A program made the translations under genes and the position numbers. Shown here one piece after another: positions 1 to 11,084 of a stretch of 64,000 nt of DNA (the stretch's first letter is position 1; each line of letters starts with the position of its first letter). Source of the DNA: Aristolochia californica (Eukaryota > Streptophyta > Magnoliopsida > Piperales > Aristolochiaceae); NCBI GenBank assembly GCA_029961685.1, contig JARWKL010000008.1, forward strand, positions 9,674,501-9,738,500, written 5' to 3'. The notes under the pieces are model-generated. The model saw only the letters and a list, made by a program, of their open reading frames with translations, ran no database searches and was not told the DNA's origin.

Positions 1-124
1 CCCAATCCGGGCACTGACTCTCATGGTATCCCAACCCTGATAGTTTTTAGAGTTAAATTTATCATGGTATCACAATCTGGGCACCGAATCTCATGGTGTC
101 CCAACCGTGATATTTTTTAGAGTC
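1..124. repeat. Two ~70-bp direct repeats
   Basis: The motif tctcatggt followed by tcccaacc starts at 19 and again at 89, so the period is 70 bp with few differences. The repeat may continue to the left of the window. The next stretch, to about 493, is AT-rich and I see no gene in it. Confidence 0.6.
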
Positions 125-493
125 AAATAAATTATGATATGAGTAAAGGTACTGTGGCCACCTCTTCATCAATAATAATGTCTCATCCAAAGAGACATAA
201 TAGCAGCAATTGTAATGTAACACGACCATCTTCAAACACATATAACATGAACCAAAATAATAAACCTCGTACAAAGACCCATGAAATAATCATAATCCAA
301 TATAATAGTTTTTCTTAGATGTAGAAGCGTTATCTTTTGTGCTCCCCCTTTCTTGAATATTTTGGTCACATAAACTTATCCACAACATAAGGAATAAAAT
401 ACCCCTTTCTTGTACTTCTTCTACTTTTCCCCTTCAAGTTGGGACGTAATGACAGTGATCCCAGCTTGAAGCAAATATCATAGATGTAGCAGT

Positions 494-1488
494 TGTCAAA
501 ATGCCTAGCCAATACAACCCAAAACACTGGTCTATTAAGTGCGGAAAGCTAAGTACCTAACCCATCAGTGGTGGACGGAACCATCCAAGTGGATAGAAAC
601 ACCTAGCTCTGGTACCCACCGTTCTCGTTCTCTACTGCTTATGCCAGGATTCAAATGCAAAACATGGTGCCCAGCTCTAATACCATGTCAAACGCCTAGC
701 CAATACAACCCAAAAGACCGGTCTATTAAATGTGGAAAGCCAAGTACCTAACCCATCAATGGTGGACGGAACCACCTAGCTCTGACACCCACCGTTCCCA
801 TTCCCAACTGCTTCCATCGGGATTCGAACGTGGTGCCCAGCTCTGATACCATGTCAAACACTAGCCAATACAACACAAAAGGCCAGTCTATTAAGTGCGG
901 AAAACCAAGTACCTAACCCATCAGTGGTGGACGGAACCACCCAAGTGGACTAAACCACCTAGCTCCGACACCCACCGTTCCCGTTCCCTACCACTTCTGT
1001 CTGGATTCAAACGTGGAACGTAGTGCCCAACTCTGATACCATGTCAAACGCCTAGTCAATACTACCCAAAAGACCAGTTTGTTAAGTGCGGAAAGCTAAG
1101 TACCTAACCCATTAGTGGTGGACAAAACCACCTAGCTCTGACACCCACCATTCCCATTCCCTAGCACTTCACCTGGGATTCGAACGCAGAACATGGTCCC
1201 CATCTCTGATACCATGTCAAGCGCCTAGCCAATACCACCCAAAAGATTGGTCTGTTAAGTGTAAAAAGCCAAGTACCTAACCCATCAGTGGTGGACGAAC
1301 CACCTAGCTCTGACACCCATCGTTCCCATTCCATACCACTTCTACTATGTTTCGAACGTGAAATGTGGTGCCCAGCTCTAATACCATGTCAAATACCTAG
1401 CCAATACAACCCGAAAGACCAGTCTACTAAGTGCGGAAAGCCAAGTACCTAACCCATCAGTGGTGGATGGAACCACCTAGCTCTGACA
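494..1488 (-). mobile_element. Miniature LTR retroelement (TRIM-like) as a six-LTR chain
   Basis: Six copies of a 101-121-bp terminal repeat lie at 494-614, 686-787, 852-970, 1042-1143, 1215-1315 and 1387-1488. They are separated by five internal units of only about 64-72 bp. On the minus strand each LTR starts TGTCAGAGC and ends TTTGACA (TG..CA, inverted TGTCA/TGACA). It is followed directly by TGGTATCAGAGC, which is complementary to the 3' end of initiator-Met tRNA, then a TTCGAATCCC block, then a purine tract ending ACGGTGGG next to the following LTR. Thus each internal unit is just primer site, short spacer and polypurine tract, with no coding capacity. The whole chain is flanked by GCAGT at 489-493 and 1489-1493, a perfect 5-bp target-site duplication. 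The 121-bp first LTR carries an extra segment near 575-595. It must have moved with enzymes supplied by another element. Confidence 0.8.
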
Positions 1489-1799
1489 GCAGTAAGCCAA
1501 AATAATAGAGATGTATAAATAATCCCTCAAATCAGGGAGAATTGAGATATTTTCCTGATATATCAACTCAAAAATTGAAGCAAAATAATTGGCATAAATT
1601 TGGATTTTTCAATACATCAGAATACCAACATGAACTTTTATTCTTCCAATGAGAATATATCTTTAAATATAGGTCAGATTGACATGAAATTTTCTCCTTA
1701 TGAAACTAGAATTAAATACCTTTCATCCAAGTATAATTTCTCTTCATAAAATATAATTATCTGAAGATAAATAATCTGAAATATTTCAGTCTCTGTCAT

Positions 1800-2340
1800 C
1801 TGGTCGTACTAAGCACTGTTTCTCTTTTTTTCCAGAATGACCATTGACTATTCCAAGATCAATATCTCTTTATAAAAAACTCATACCGAGAATTGGTTGA
1901 ATAGGTAAGAAAAATAGATTTACATATATTTATTTTTATATATAATTCTCCATATAAAGTCTCTTTATTGATAGAAAAAAATACCTTGGAAGTTGAACCT
2001 TTCTACTACTGCTCGAACCTCTTTTTCAATCTGACCTTTCCTGCTTCCAATATTGATTTATCTTTGAAGATAACTCAGATCAAAATTTGGTTGAATAATT
2101 AAAGTAATAAATTTACAGATCTTTCTTTTGATATATATTTCTCCATATAAATGCTAGTTATTGATAGCATTAAATAACTCGGAATATGAACTTTATCCTA
2201 CTGCTCGAACCTTTTTTCAATCTGATCTTTGCTCATTCAAATATCGATATCTCTCTATAGATAACGTCGATGGGAAAAAATAGTTTTTCTTTGGAAAGTA
2301 GACTCAAATATCTTTCTTTGAATATATATTTTTTAATATT
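1800..2340. repeat. ~195-bp tandem repeat, 2-3 degenerate copies
   Basis: Landmarks recur at a spacing of about 190-200 bp: actgctcgaacc near 2008 and 2199, tggttgaata near 1893 and 2086, and ctccatataaa near 1943 and 2141. The block is AT-rich with no open frame of note. A looser relative may extend left to about 1650. The flanking stretch 1489-1800 shows nothing recognisable. Confidence 0.55.
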
Positions 2341-2502
2341 AAAATCTCCTTATAGAGGTAAAAAAATTCATATAAATGTACGGGTTTAGGGATTGAAAAA
2401 AAATAACTACGAACCTAGACTTAGGGTTTAGGGTTTAGAGAAAAGGATCTCATTATCTCTGTGGGTTGCCCAAGTCAACTCACAGAACCTAATCTGAAAC
2501 CA

Positions 2503-2945
2503 TATTGAATTTATGAAAATAATAAATACTTTTTTGGACTTCATTAACTTATTATAATCAGAGTACATGAACCTCAATTTATAATAGAGGAAGGTAGTAG
2601 AGTCCAATTACAATAAAACTACCTTTGTCCCAATTACACTCAAACTCTAACACTTAAAAATAAGTCCTAACATAATTAAATAAATCAATATAGATAAAAT
2701 ACAAACATAACTCAAACTATAACTCTTCAAGGATGTGACCATAAGATAAAGATGCCTTTGTGAGTCCTTCTTGATCTTCCAACTTACGTGATAAGGATGC
2801 TAGCTAGTGGTAATCATGGTGGGTCCTACTTCTTATGTGCTTGGGCCCATCTTGTGTGCCTTCCTTGGTCTTGTGGCCCATATTATAATACTCTTAGATA
2901 TGTGGGTCTTCCTTGGTTGTGTGGGCTGGAGCCCATCTTCCAACA
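2503..2945 (-). mobile_element. Degenerate Copia-type LTR
   Basis: Read on the minus strand, this block begins TGTTGGAAGATGGGCTC at 2945, the same first 17 bases as the Copia-P LTRs elsewhere in the window. It ends near 2503 just before TGGTTTCAGATT, a one-base variant of the initiator-Met primer site. About 443 bp long. Its interior differs from Copia-P, so it is a related family. I find no partner LTR or coding region, and sequence to the left (2390-2500) contains short TTTAGGG-like runs. It could be a solo LTR or the end of a non-autonomous element. Confidence 0.5.
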
Positions 2946-3430
2946 ATGCCTTTTTTAGGAAACATCAGAAAAGTATTTCTATAAAAATACATCTCCAAGG
3001 ATCATTATTGCCTCATGTTTCTTGGAAACACATTTATAACTGAAAATTATTACTTGGAAAATTTTATTGTTAGGCAATTTTTGCTGAAACAAACTACTTT
3101 CTAGACCTAAAAGGCCTTGTCAATACATTTTTCCAAAAAAGTCAAAAATTATTTCTAGTAAAAATATGTATCTAGAGACCATTAGTGTCTCAAGTTTCCT
3201 GGAAACACTTTTCTAGCTGAAAATTTTTACCAATAAATTTTTGTGGTAAGGATATTGTTGTTTTATAACAAATTATATTCAACAACTACAAGTTTTGATA
3301 ATATTTTTTCTGGAATGTTGGAAAAGTTTTTCTAGTAAGAATGTCTCTAGGTACCTTTAGTGCTTCATGTTTCCTGGAAACATTTTTCTAGCTAAAAGTT
3401 TTACTAAGAAAATTTTGTGGTAAGTGAATT
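2946..3430. repeat. ~176-bp tandem repeat, three copies
   Basis: The motif tca[t/a]gtttc[t/c]tggaaaca starts at 3013, 3190 and 3365 (periods 177 and 175 bp). It is followed each time by an aactgaaaatt- or tagctgaaa-like stretch, and preceded by aaaaatac/aatatg and ctctaggg-like landmarks. The copies differ at many positions. The length resembles that of plant centromeric satellites, but three diverged copies do not prove such a role. The stretch 3430-3750 is AT-rich with no recognised feature. Confidence 0.6.
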
Positions 3431-3992
3431 TTTTCTTAAATACATTAATTTGTACTATTATAAGCCCAAATATAAGGCAAATAGATCACAATAAAATGAA
3501 AATTTTAGAGTTCATGTATGCAAAAAAATTTGAAAACTATAATAAATGTAAGTGAAGAAAATTATTTCAAGCACTAAAAATGAACTCCAAAGTTTTGTTA
3601 TCCATGTTTGCACTAGTACAACCCCTAATAATAGCTTGGTGGAATTTTATAGGAAAGAGACTTCTAACTGATCCTAACATGTTTTAAATGTGGTGGATAT
3701 GCATGCCAAAAACATGTTGAGGATGCAAGTGACCTAATGATCCAAAAACTCGTTATCCTTGTCTCCTTATCTCCTTATCTCCTTGTTATCCTCATAAATT
3801 TGTTACTAATGCTGATGGTACCCAAACCAAGGTCATTGGCAAAGGTTCCTCCTCTCTTACTTCATTTATTCATCTTCAAGATGTTTTGTTTGTTCCTCAA
3901 TTTCCTTTAAATTTGCTCTTACGTATATGGCCTGTCTATTAGTTGGATGTTAAAAATGCTTTTTTAAATGGTGATATCAGTGAGAAAATTAT

Positions 3993-5150
3993 ATGGTTCA
4001 ATCACCTGGTTATGTGGTTGAGGGGGAGTCAGTATGCCGGTTAAAAAAGTCTTTATATTGTCTTAAGCAGTCCCCTCGGGCTTGGTTTGATAAATTTAGT
4101 CAAACACTCCTACAGTTTGGTTTTCATCGGTGCTCAATTGATCATTCCGTATATTATAAAGATACAGTCAAAGGAAAAATATTATTGGCCATATACGTGG
4201 ATGATATTTTCTTAACCGGTGATGATGCTTTGAGCATACAAGAGGTGAAGCAAATGATATGTCAGGAATTCAAAACTGAAGACCTTGGTATGCTTAAATA
4301 TTTTTTGGGTATAGAAGTTCTTCAATCCAAACATGGGATAATATTTTCTCAAAGGAAATATGTCTTGGATCTCCTTGAAGAAACAGGAATGAAGGGTTGT
4401 AGACCAGTTGACACACCTATGGATATAAATGTAAAATTATGTGCCAAAAATGAAGAAGATATTGATATTGTCAAATATCAAAGAATCATGGTAAAACTGA
4501 TTTATCCCACAGTAACTAGGCCAGACATATCATGTGTTGTACATGTGGTGAGTCAATTCATGCACAAACCACAAATTACCCACTGGCAGGCTTTAGAGAG
4601 AATATTACGTTATCTAAAAGGAGCTCTAGTAAGAGGATTGCTATATAAAAAACATGGGCACTTCAACATAGAAGGATTCTCAGATGCAGATTGGGCTGGA
4701 TCTCCAGATGATAGAAAATCTACATTGGGATATTGTACTCTGGTTGGGGGAAACTTGGTTACATGGAAAAGTAAGAAGCAAAATGTGATTGCAAGATCTA
4801 GCGATGAAGCAGAATACAGAGCTATGGCCCATACCGTTAGTGAACTTTTATGGGCCAGGACCCTCCTTACCTAACTAGGTTTTTATAAAAAGGAGTCCAT
4901 GAATCTGCATTGTGATAATCAAGTAACCATTCATATCACTTCAAATCCAGTATTTCATGAAAGCACTAAACATATTGAGGTGGATTGTCATTTTATACGG
5001 GAGAAGTTTCAAGTAGGAATAATCTCTCTCAAACATGTGTCATCTCAAGAGCAAGTAGTTGATATTCTCACTAAACCCGTTACATCTAAAATCCTACCGT
5101 TTATATGTGGCAAGTTGGGTATTTATGATGTCTTTTCTCCTCCAGCTTGA
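3993..5150 (+). pseudogene. Copia-P reverse transcriptase-RNase H remnant
   Basis: The frame encodes the Copia-type reverse transcriptase from the VVEGESVCRLKKSLY region onward, with an intact YVDD catalytic motif followed by IFLTGDD. It continues with the Copia RNase H block (GFSDADWAGS, then DEAEYRA, then LHCDNQ and [11 protein letters not shown]). One in-frame TAA at 4872-4874 separates the two open parts. In the family this position follows RTLLT and precedes GFYKKES. The N-terminal part of the polyprotein is missing because of the upstream deletion. Apart from this stop it is the best-kept RT-RNase H of the Copia-P copies here, but it cannot be expressed as a full polyprotein. Confidence 0.85.
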
Positions 5151-5158
5151 GGGGGAGT

Positions 5159-5548
5159 GTTGGAAGATGGGCTCATGCCTACGAGCTCAACACAAGAAGC
5201 CCACACGTCAAAGGAGTGGCATATGTGTAAAATATGGTACTTTCCATAAAGATGGCATAGAAGTGTAAATATGTATTTCTTTTATGTCTTTTGTTTTATC
5301 AAGTTGAAGCCCTAAGGGCATTGTAAAACTATAAATAAAGGCATTGGCTAAGAGGTAGGGCATTGAATCACTCTCCTCTCTTTCCACAAATTCGTCCAGC
5401 CCTCATTTTTCTTTTTGACGCAACCCTCTTCTCCCTTAATCCAAACTCTCTCCTTCCTCGTTCTTCTTCTTCTCTTCTCCTTCTCTCCTCTTGTTCTTCT
5501 TCTTTCTTGTTGATCTAAAGTTCCTTTCATGAGATCCTAAATTCTACA
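5159..5548 (+). repeat. Copia-P copy 1, 3' LTR
   Basis: Begins TGTTGGAAGATGGG directly after the polypurine tract and ends ATTCTACA. The length is 390 bp, matching the LTRs at 44972 and 51324 and the solo LTR at 61603. ATCTT follows at 5549-5553, the same 5 bases that flank the other two Copia-P loci. Confidence 0.9.
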
Positions 5549-6092
5549 ATCTTGAAGTGTTGAAATTTTCTCCGAGACATCTCGCATCAGAAATATTTCG
5601 TGTTGGTTAACAATGTCATGCCCTGCATTCAGAAATATTTCGTGTTTGAGTATCAAAGGAAGATCATCAAGAATTTATGTATTTTAATTTACACCTATAG
5701 AACTGTCATTAAAGGTCCCTCTCAGCTTTTGGGTCTTTCTTTATTGTGGTACTACTATATGAACTGAATCAGTCTTTGAAGGATGTAGTTATGGGTTTTG
5801 CTAAAATAGGGTAAATCTCACACAATTGACCACAAGCATAAATAGATTGTTGCAGTTGAGATAATAATATGTTTTAAAGTTGATTCAGAAAAAATAAATT
5901 GATAAGTGCACAAACCAGTTATCTAGTCAATTAGTTCCACTAGGAAAGTAGAAATTTATTAACCTTGGCAACTAGTGTGATTTTATATCATCAATTATAT
6001 TAAATAAAAAATTGGCTTATTAAGGACATATGGCTCTAACAACTATGTTGTGTGAATCAGTGATGCTCTTCTGGTAAGTTTCTTATCCTTTT
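5549..6092. other. Block H, copy 1 (left part)
   Basis: This non-repeat-like sequence is shared with 61991-62620. It includes a ~60-codon open stretch on the plus strand containing MPCIQKYF and YQRKII, and a GT-donor-like CTTCTG|GTAAGTTT near 6070. I do not recognise the encoded segment. It may be part of a decayed host gene. Copy 2 at 61991 has an extra ~90 bp near 62310-62400. Block H is interrupted here by PIF1 and resumes at 11217. Confidence 0.6.
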
Positions 6093-6107
6093 GGGGGGGT
6101 TAGTAAA

Positions 6108-7913
6108 CTTGAAAGACGAGATGATCTTCAATAACATAACGCCCTTCAACACTTGAAGTCGTTAGTGGATCGTAGATGAAGCTTCATCTTGATGCAAGGG
6201 AAGAAGGGGTCCTTCATCTCCACGGTTTAATTTCGATCATCTGAAAGAAGGCCTTGTTTGATCTTCTTTGAATTGAAGGACGCGCGACGCTGGCTTTTTC
6301 CCCTCTCTCTCCTCGCACCTCCCCCCCCCCCCCCCCCTCGCGCGTCGTCATTTCTCATTTTTTCTTCCTCTCTCCCGCACTCCCTCTCTCATCTCCCTAC
6401 GCCCCCGACGTCACTGCCGCCATAAAATCGATCTTGTCCTTCATCTCCGGCCATCGTCTCATTTCCCTCTCATCTCCAGCCTCATCTCTCGGTCTTGTCT
6501 CGGCTTCGCCCTCTCTCTCGCACCCCCTCTCTCGTCTCCGTGACTCCCTCCCTTCTCTCGGACTCGCTCTCCTCGCTTCTCTCTCTCTATTCCCTCCCTC
6601 TGGACCTCCCTTTCTTCTCTATCTTCTCCCTTTCAGCCTCCCACTCCCTTCTCTCTCTGGCTAGTCTCCTTTCCCCCGAAAATACCTTCCGATTTCGTTT
6701 GATTTCCCCATTTCCATTTCAATTTTCTTCGATTTTAGACATTTGGGCATCGATTGCTTAATATCTACTTCGATTAGGCATCGATTTCACCCTTTGGCTT
6801 CGGTTTTCCCCAAATTTCAGAAGTTATGCCTAAACCTTAATTTTTTTCATTAAATTAGTGTTTTATTTGATTTAAATTTATTTTCAGTGCATAATTGGGG
6901 GTTATTCGTGCATTATTTTGGGATTTTACGGTTTATAGTCTAAATTCTTGATTCGTGTATGGATTATTTTTAGGGTTTGCTGCTCGGTATTTAAGGGTCC
7001 AGTAATTAGGGTTTATGGTTTATGGTTAAGGATTTAGGGTATTTTAGGGATTAGGGTTTTTAAGGTTTAGGGTGTTTAGGGCATTTAAGGTTTTGGGGGT
7101 TTTATGTTTTTAAGCTATAAGGTTTTTTCGGTTTAGGGTTTGGAATTGGGGTGTAGGGTTTAAGGTTTAGGGCTTTTAATGTATTAAGTTTTGGAATTAG
7201 TGTTTACGGTTTAGAGTTTAGTAGGTGATAGGGTTTAGGGTTTGATGGTTTAAGTTTTTTTTTATGGTTTATGTTTCAGGTTTAGGGTTTAAGTTAAGGA
7301 TTTAGGGTATTTTAGGGATTAGGGTTTTTAAGGTTTAGGGCGTTTATGGTTTTTAAGGTTTTGGGGGTTTTGTGTTTTTAAGCTCTAGGGTTTTTAGGTT
7401 TAGGGTTTGGAATTAGAGTGTAGGGTTTAGGGTTTAGGGTTTAGTGATTTTAAGGTATTAAGTTCTTGAATGATTGTTTAGGGGTTTTTAGTCTAATTCA
7501 AACAAAGTTGAGTTGCCTACACTGGCGTCCATAATGCCTACGAAACCCGACCCCCATCATAGACGAGGTACAGTTCATAGTGACTGCGAAGTTATATGGG
7601 GCTCTACTAGGGGTCTTTGGTGAATTTGAACTTGATGTGTGTGAGTTTTCATTGTTTAATGCATATGCATTAGTGAAAATAATTTAATTAATTTTGAAAT
7701 GTGTGAGAATGTTGTTAAGAATTTTTTAAGTGCCATGGAATGTTTTTGCCATGTGGTGAGGAGATTCGGGTATTATACATATCCACCACATGGTATTTTT
7801 TTTTTTTGTGGTTTGTGTTAGTATTTTTTTTTTTTATGGTTTGTGTTTTGTGATGTGTAAGGGTTGTCTGATAAAGTTTTTTTCGTGAGGACCGTCTCGG
7901 ATTTAGATTATAC
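6108..7913 (+). other. PIF1 5' region: CT-rich leader and TTTAGGG-like repeats
   Basis: 6290-6680 is strongly pyrimidine-rich and holds a run of 17 C at 6321-6337. It looks like a promoter/leader and the small frames in it have no family signature. From about 6950 to 7475 the sequence is made of degenerate TTTAGGG-like words. Within it about 180 bp is duplicated: the word ttaaggatttagggtatttt starts at 7026 and again at 7294, an offset of 268 bp. The stretch 7480-7913 is a spacer with poly-T tracts before the Myb-like start codon. Confidence 0.6.
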
Positions 7914-8895
7914 ATGGCTGTAAGAAGACAACCAAGTGGTGGAACATATGATATTTGGACATTCGATGATGATAGCAAAATGCAAGATCTCTTGGTTGAG
8001 CAGGTCAATCTAGGGAACAAGTTGCCTAACGGGGTGTGGAAGCATGAGGTATACGTGGACTGTGTAAATAAGTTCAATGAAGAAGCAGTCATGAAAAAAA
8101 CTATTGAGCAGGTGAAGAATCGAACAAGAGCATGGGCGAAAACATACCAAACGGTAACGAGCTGTATCAACACTAGTGGGTTTGGTTGGGATGCAACCAC
8201 ACAACGAGTTACTGCATGTAATTCTGTATGGCTTGACTACATAAAGGTCAGTAAATCTGTATGGCTTGACTACATGATGTACTATAAAATATTTTTTATG
8301 TTTTCCGCGTTAGTATAACTTTATTCCAAGACGTCTAAATGATGTTTTATTCTTGTAGGAGCATAAAGATGTTGAGAAGTACAGACGTGAAGGCTGCCCC
8401 CTGTATGACAAATTAGCTATGGTGGTGGGAAACAAAATAGCGGTAGGGTCAAGAGGTGCAACCTTTGTAGATCAGGGGGATGAGGTGATCCGTGAATCGG
8501 AACATGTCCCGATGGATGAGCCAGAGGATGTTGATATAGTTAGGGATACTCCATCACCATTATTAAGCATGGATGAGTCTCTAGGTAATCAATCTGAAAG
8601 AAGTAAACGGTCATCTTCAAGTCGTCGTAGAAAGAGAACCGAAATGCCTGATGATGACACTAGTAGAAGAATCTTTGATGCAAGAGATCAAATTGCTAAG
8701 ACATTTGAGAATTTCATGATGAAAGACGATATTGTAAGAGATTGGGTCAAAGCCCTCAGGGAAATCCCGGACTTGCCTACAGAATTGAAGTTTCGCGCTC
8801 CTTCATGGTTGGATACGCCAAGTAAGAAGGTCATGTTTACGGAGATGACAATGGAAGAGCAGGTCGAGTGGCATAAATTTTATTTTGAAAACTAA
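7914..8895 (+). CDS. PIF1 Myb/SANT-like DNA-binding protein (two exons)
   Basis: Plant PIF/Harbinger elements encode a Myb/SANT-like protein that binds the element ends and helps bring the nuclease to them in the nucleus. Exon 1 is 7914-8246 and exon 2 is 8359-8895. The intron starts GTCAGT and ends TTGTAG, and it joins in phase after a complete AAG codon, giving 289 residues. The Myb_DNA-bind_3-type domain covers about residues 13-130, with IWTFDDD, LLVEQVNLGNKLPNGVW, FGWDATTQ, VWLDYIK and, across the junction, EHKDVEKYRREGCPLYDKL. The C-terminal half is acidic, then has a basic patch (SSSRRRKRTE near residues 185-195). Without splicing, exon 1 would stop at 8316-8318. The first ATG in frame is used. 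No disabling change is visible, unlike in its neighbour, so it could in principle act on related elements. Confidence 0.8.
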
Positions 8896-9225
8896 TTGTA
8901 ACGCATTATAAATACACTATTCTTTTGGAATATTGTTATGTATTAGGTATGATATTTGAATTATGACGTTGCAAGACTTATTAGTATGGTTTGTATTTAA
9001 ATTTGATATGTTGTTGTGTTTATATATTGCATGGATGAATATGGTGCTTTGAGTATGGATGTGGACAATTAAATGAATATGGTTGCATATGGATGTGATT
9101 GAATGTAGGATGTGGGAATGTGGATGAATATGGTTGTTTATAAGTGTGATTGCAAATTGGTTATGATTGAAGATTGATGTTTACTTGTGTTTATGAATTT
9201 TAGGTGATTGAATTTGTGGATTTCC
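8896..9225 (+). other. PIF1 intergenic spacer
   Basis: Between the two PIF1 genes the sequence is rich in atggatg / aatatggttg words (9025-9150), a loose simple repeat. No gene is seen. Confidence 0.5.
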
Positions 9226-10596
9226 ATGGATACTATGACAGATTATGAAAAGGTTGCAACTATGGTTGCTTTCACAACTTTGTTGATTGCCATGGAGAGA
9301 TACTATCTATACCATTGCAGCAGACGTGTACCATGTTTTTGTTGGATGAATGGTCCATTGTATTTGCAAAAGGCACTAGACAATCACCAGTTAAATTTTG
9401 GAAAGTTTACAGGATGAACCAACTGGTATTTCACAAATTGGCAAATATACTTACTAGTAAAGGGTTTTTATGAGCCACAAAGACCATCTCAGTTGAAGAA
9501 CAACTTGCATATTTCCTCCTAACTGTTTGTCAAGGACAAGTGTATAGTTTCACAGCAGAGATGTTTGATAGATCAAACTGGACCATAAGTGAGTATTTCA
9601 ACAAGGTGTTGGATGCAATCCTCAAACTTCACTCTGATTACGTCAAACGGCCTTCGGAACGCACACACTCGAAGATTTTAACCAAATCAATGTTTTATCC
9701 CTACTTCAAGGTAACATCACTTTCTATAACTAAATAATTTTCGAGTAATATACAAAGTTAGTAAATATTAATTGAAAATGTATAATTAGGATTGTATTGG
9801 AGCTATTGATGGAAATCATATCAAAGCCAACATTCCACTTGAAGATCAACCAAGGTTTGGGAATAGAAAATGTTATCTCTCACAAAATGTGATGGCAGCA
9901 TGTTCATTTGATATGCAAATCACTTATGTACTTGCTAGATTGGAGGGGTCAGCAGCCAATTCCCGTGTACTGAAGGATGCATTGACTCGTCGAGATAAAA
10001 TCTTTGTACCTGAAGGTAAGTAATATATTTTTATGTAGTCATTTTTTATCTATTTTATATTCAATTATAGGAAAATATATTTTATCTATTTTATTTGGTA
10101 TATAATTTCTATTATAGGAAAATATTATCTAGTCGATGCTAGTTATGCAAATCTTCCGGGATTTTTGGCTCCATATTGAGGAACCCGATATCATCTGCAA
10201 GAATTTGGAGATAATATTCCTAGAAATGAAAAAGAATTACTCAACCGAAGACATTCATCTTTACAGAATATTATTGAGCGAACTTTTGGTGCTTTAAAAG
10301 CTCGATTTCAAATGTTAAAAGGCACTCCTCCATTTTCTTTTAAGATCCAGGTGAAAATTGTACATGCTTGTTGCATATTACACAATTATATACGTGTAAA
10401 AGATTATGATGATATATTTGAAGATGAAGATGATGATTCGGGTGGCGAGCTCAGTGGAGGAGGTGATGCGGTCCAATTAGGTGCAATGGATGATACAGAC
10501 AGTGACGATTGCAATGATCTTCAGGATGTGGGTAGCCAAGTAACAAGCATTCGGAGGCAGAGTGCATTAGAATCCACAAGAGCCGCACAATTTTGA
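9226..10596 (+). pseudogene. PIF1 DDE nuclease (Harbinger transposase), inactivated
   Basis: The DDE_Tnp_4-type nuclease cuts and joins transposon ends. Three exons are inferred: 9226-9711, 9790-10015 and 10118-10596, with GTAACA..TTAG and GTAAGT..ATAG introns. Landmarks are the KFWKVYRMNQLVFHKL stretch, CIGAIDGNHIK (first catalytic D), then GSAANSRVL where the family has a D before SRVL (second catalytic position, here N), and NIIERTFGALKARF (third acidic residue). Exon 1 needs two frame changes, near 9385 and near 9470-9490. Exon 3 carries a TGA at 10177-10179 where relatives have R in [12 protein letters not shown]2 keeps that R codon. The C terminus is acidic (DDIFEDEDDD). It has therefore lost activity in several independent ways. 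The tail after 10597 to about 11085 is AT-rich without a gene. Confidence 0.85.
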
Positions 10597-11084
10597 GATG
10601 CCATAGCGACTTCCATGTGGAATGATAAATGATGGTTTACTCTTATCACTTTTGAACATGCATCATTTATATGTGCTAAACTTGTAACTTGTTGATTTTA
10701 ATATTAAAGGCACAAACTCGTTATTTGAATAATTTTTTTTAGGTTATTTTCAAAGTTGTATATGTATTTATTTATTATTTTTTCAATTTTATTACTATAT
10801 TAAATTTCATATTTAAGTCTCTGGTAAATAAAATATAATTAAAGTATGCATTTGACTAATTAATTACTTTTAATTTTGTCAAAAAATATTATTAATTAAT
10901 ACCATGCAAATCTATCTTATGTCATTAATATAATACTTTTTATTCATTAATCATATTTTTTTTATTTACTCTATTGTATTAGTGATTTAATAGGGGTAAT
11001 TAAAATATTGTTAACTCAAACACTTGGTTTAATTAACTTATTTTTAAAATTAATAAAATCAATAGTTTTAAATTTCGAAGATGA

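Larger units (their letters stand above)
3755..5548 (+). mobile_element. Copia-P copy 1, truncated and internally deleted
   Basis: This is the 3' part of the Copia family that is complete at 44972-51713. Positions 3755-3930 match its protease-proximal region (about 47385-47535). The sequence then jumps at about 3930 to the reverse-transcriptase region (about 49177), so roughly 1.6 kb of integrase and linker is missing. The element continues through RNase H to a polypurine tract (GAGGGGGAG at 5150-5158) and a 390-bp 3' LTR. No 5' LTR or gag is present. The sequence after the LTR, ATCTT and onward, is the same as after the other copies, so it sits in a duplicated locus. Confidence 0.85.

Noticed and set aside
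494..1488. CRISPR array or ordinary satellite
   Set aside because: Repeats are long, alternate between two unit types with TG..CA ends, primer site and purine tract, and sit in a perfect 5-bp TSD; a retroelement chain explains it better.
6434..6761. Two overlapping 76-88-codon frames
   Set aside because: They lie in a low-complexity CT-rich leader, with Ser/Leu/Pro-only composition and no family signature.
6950..7475. True telomere end
   Set aside because: Repeats are degenerate, lie inside a DNA transposon and are followed by genes; no perfect TTTAGGG array.
7715..8204. Antisense frames over the PIF1 Myb-like exon
   Set aside because: Shadows of the plus-strand gene, which has clear domain motifs and splice sites.
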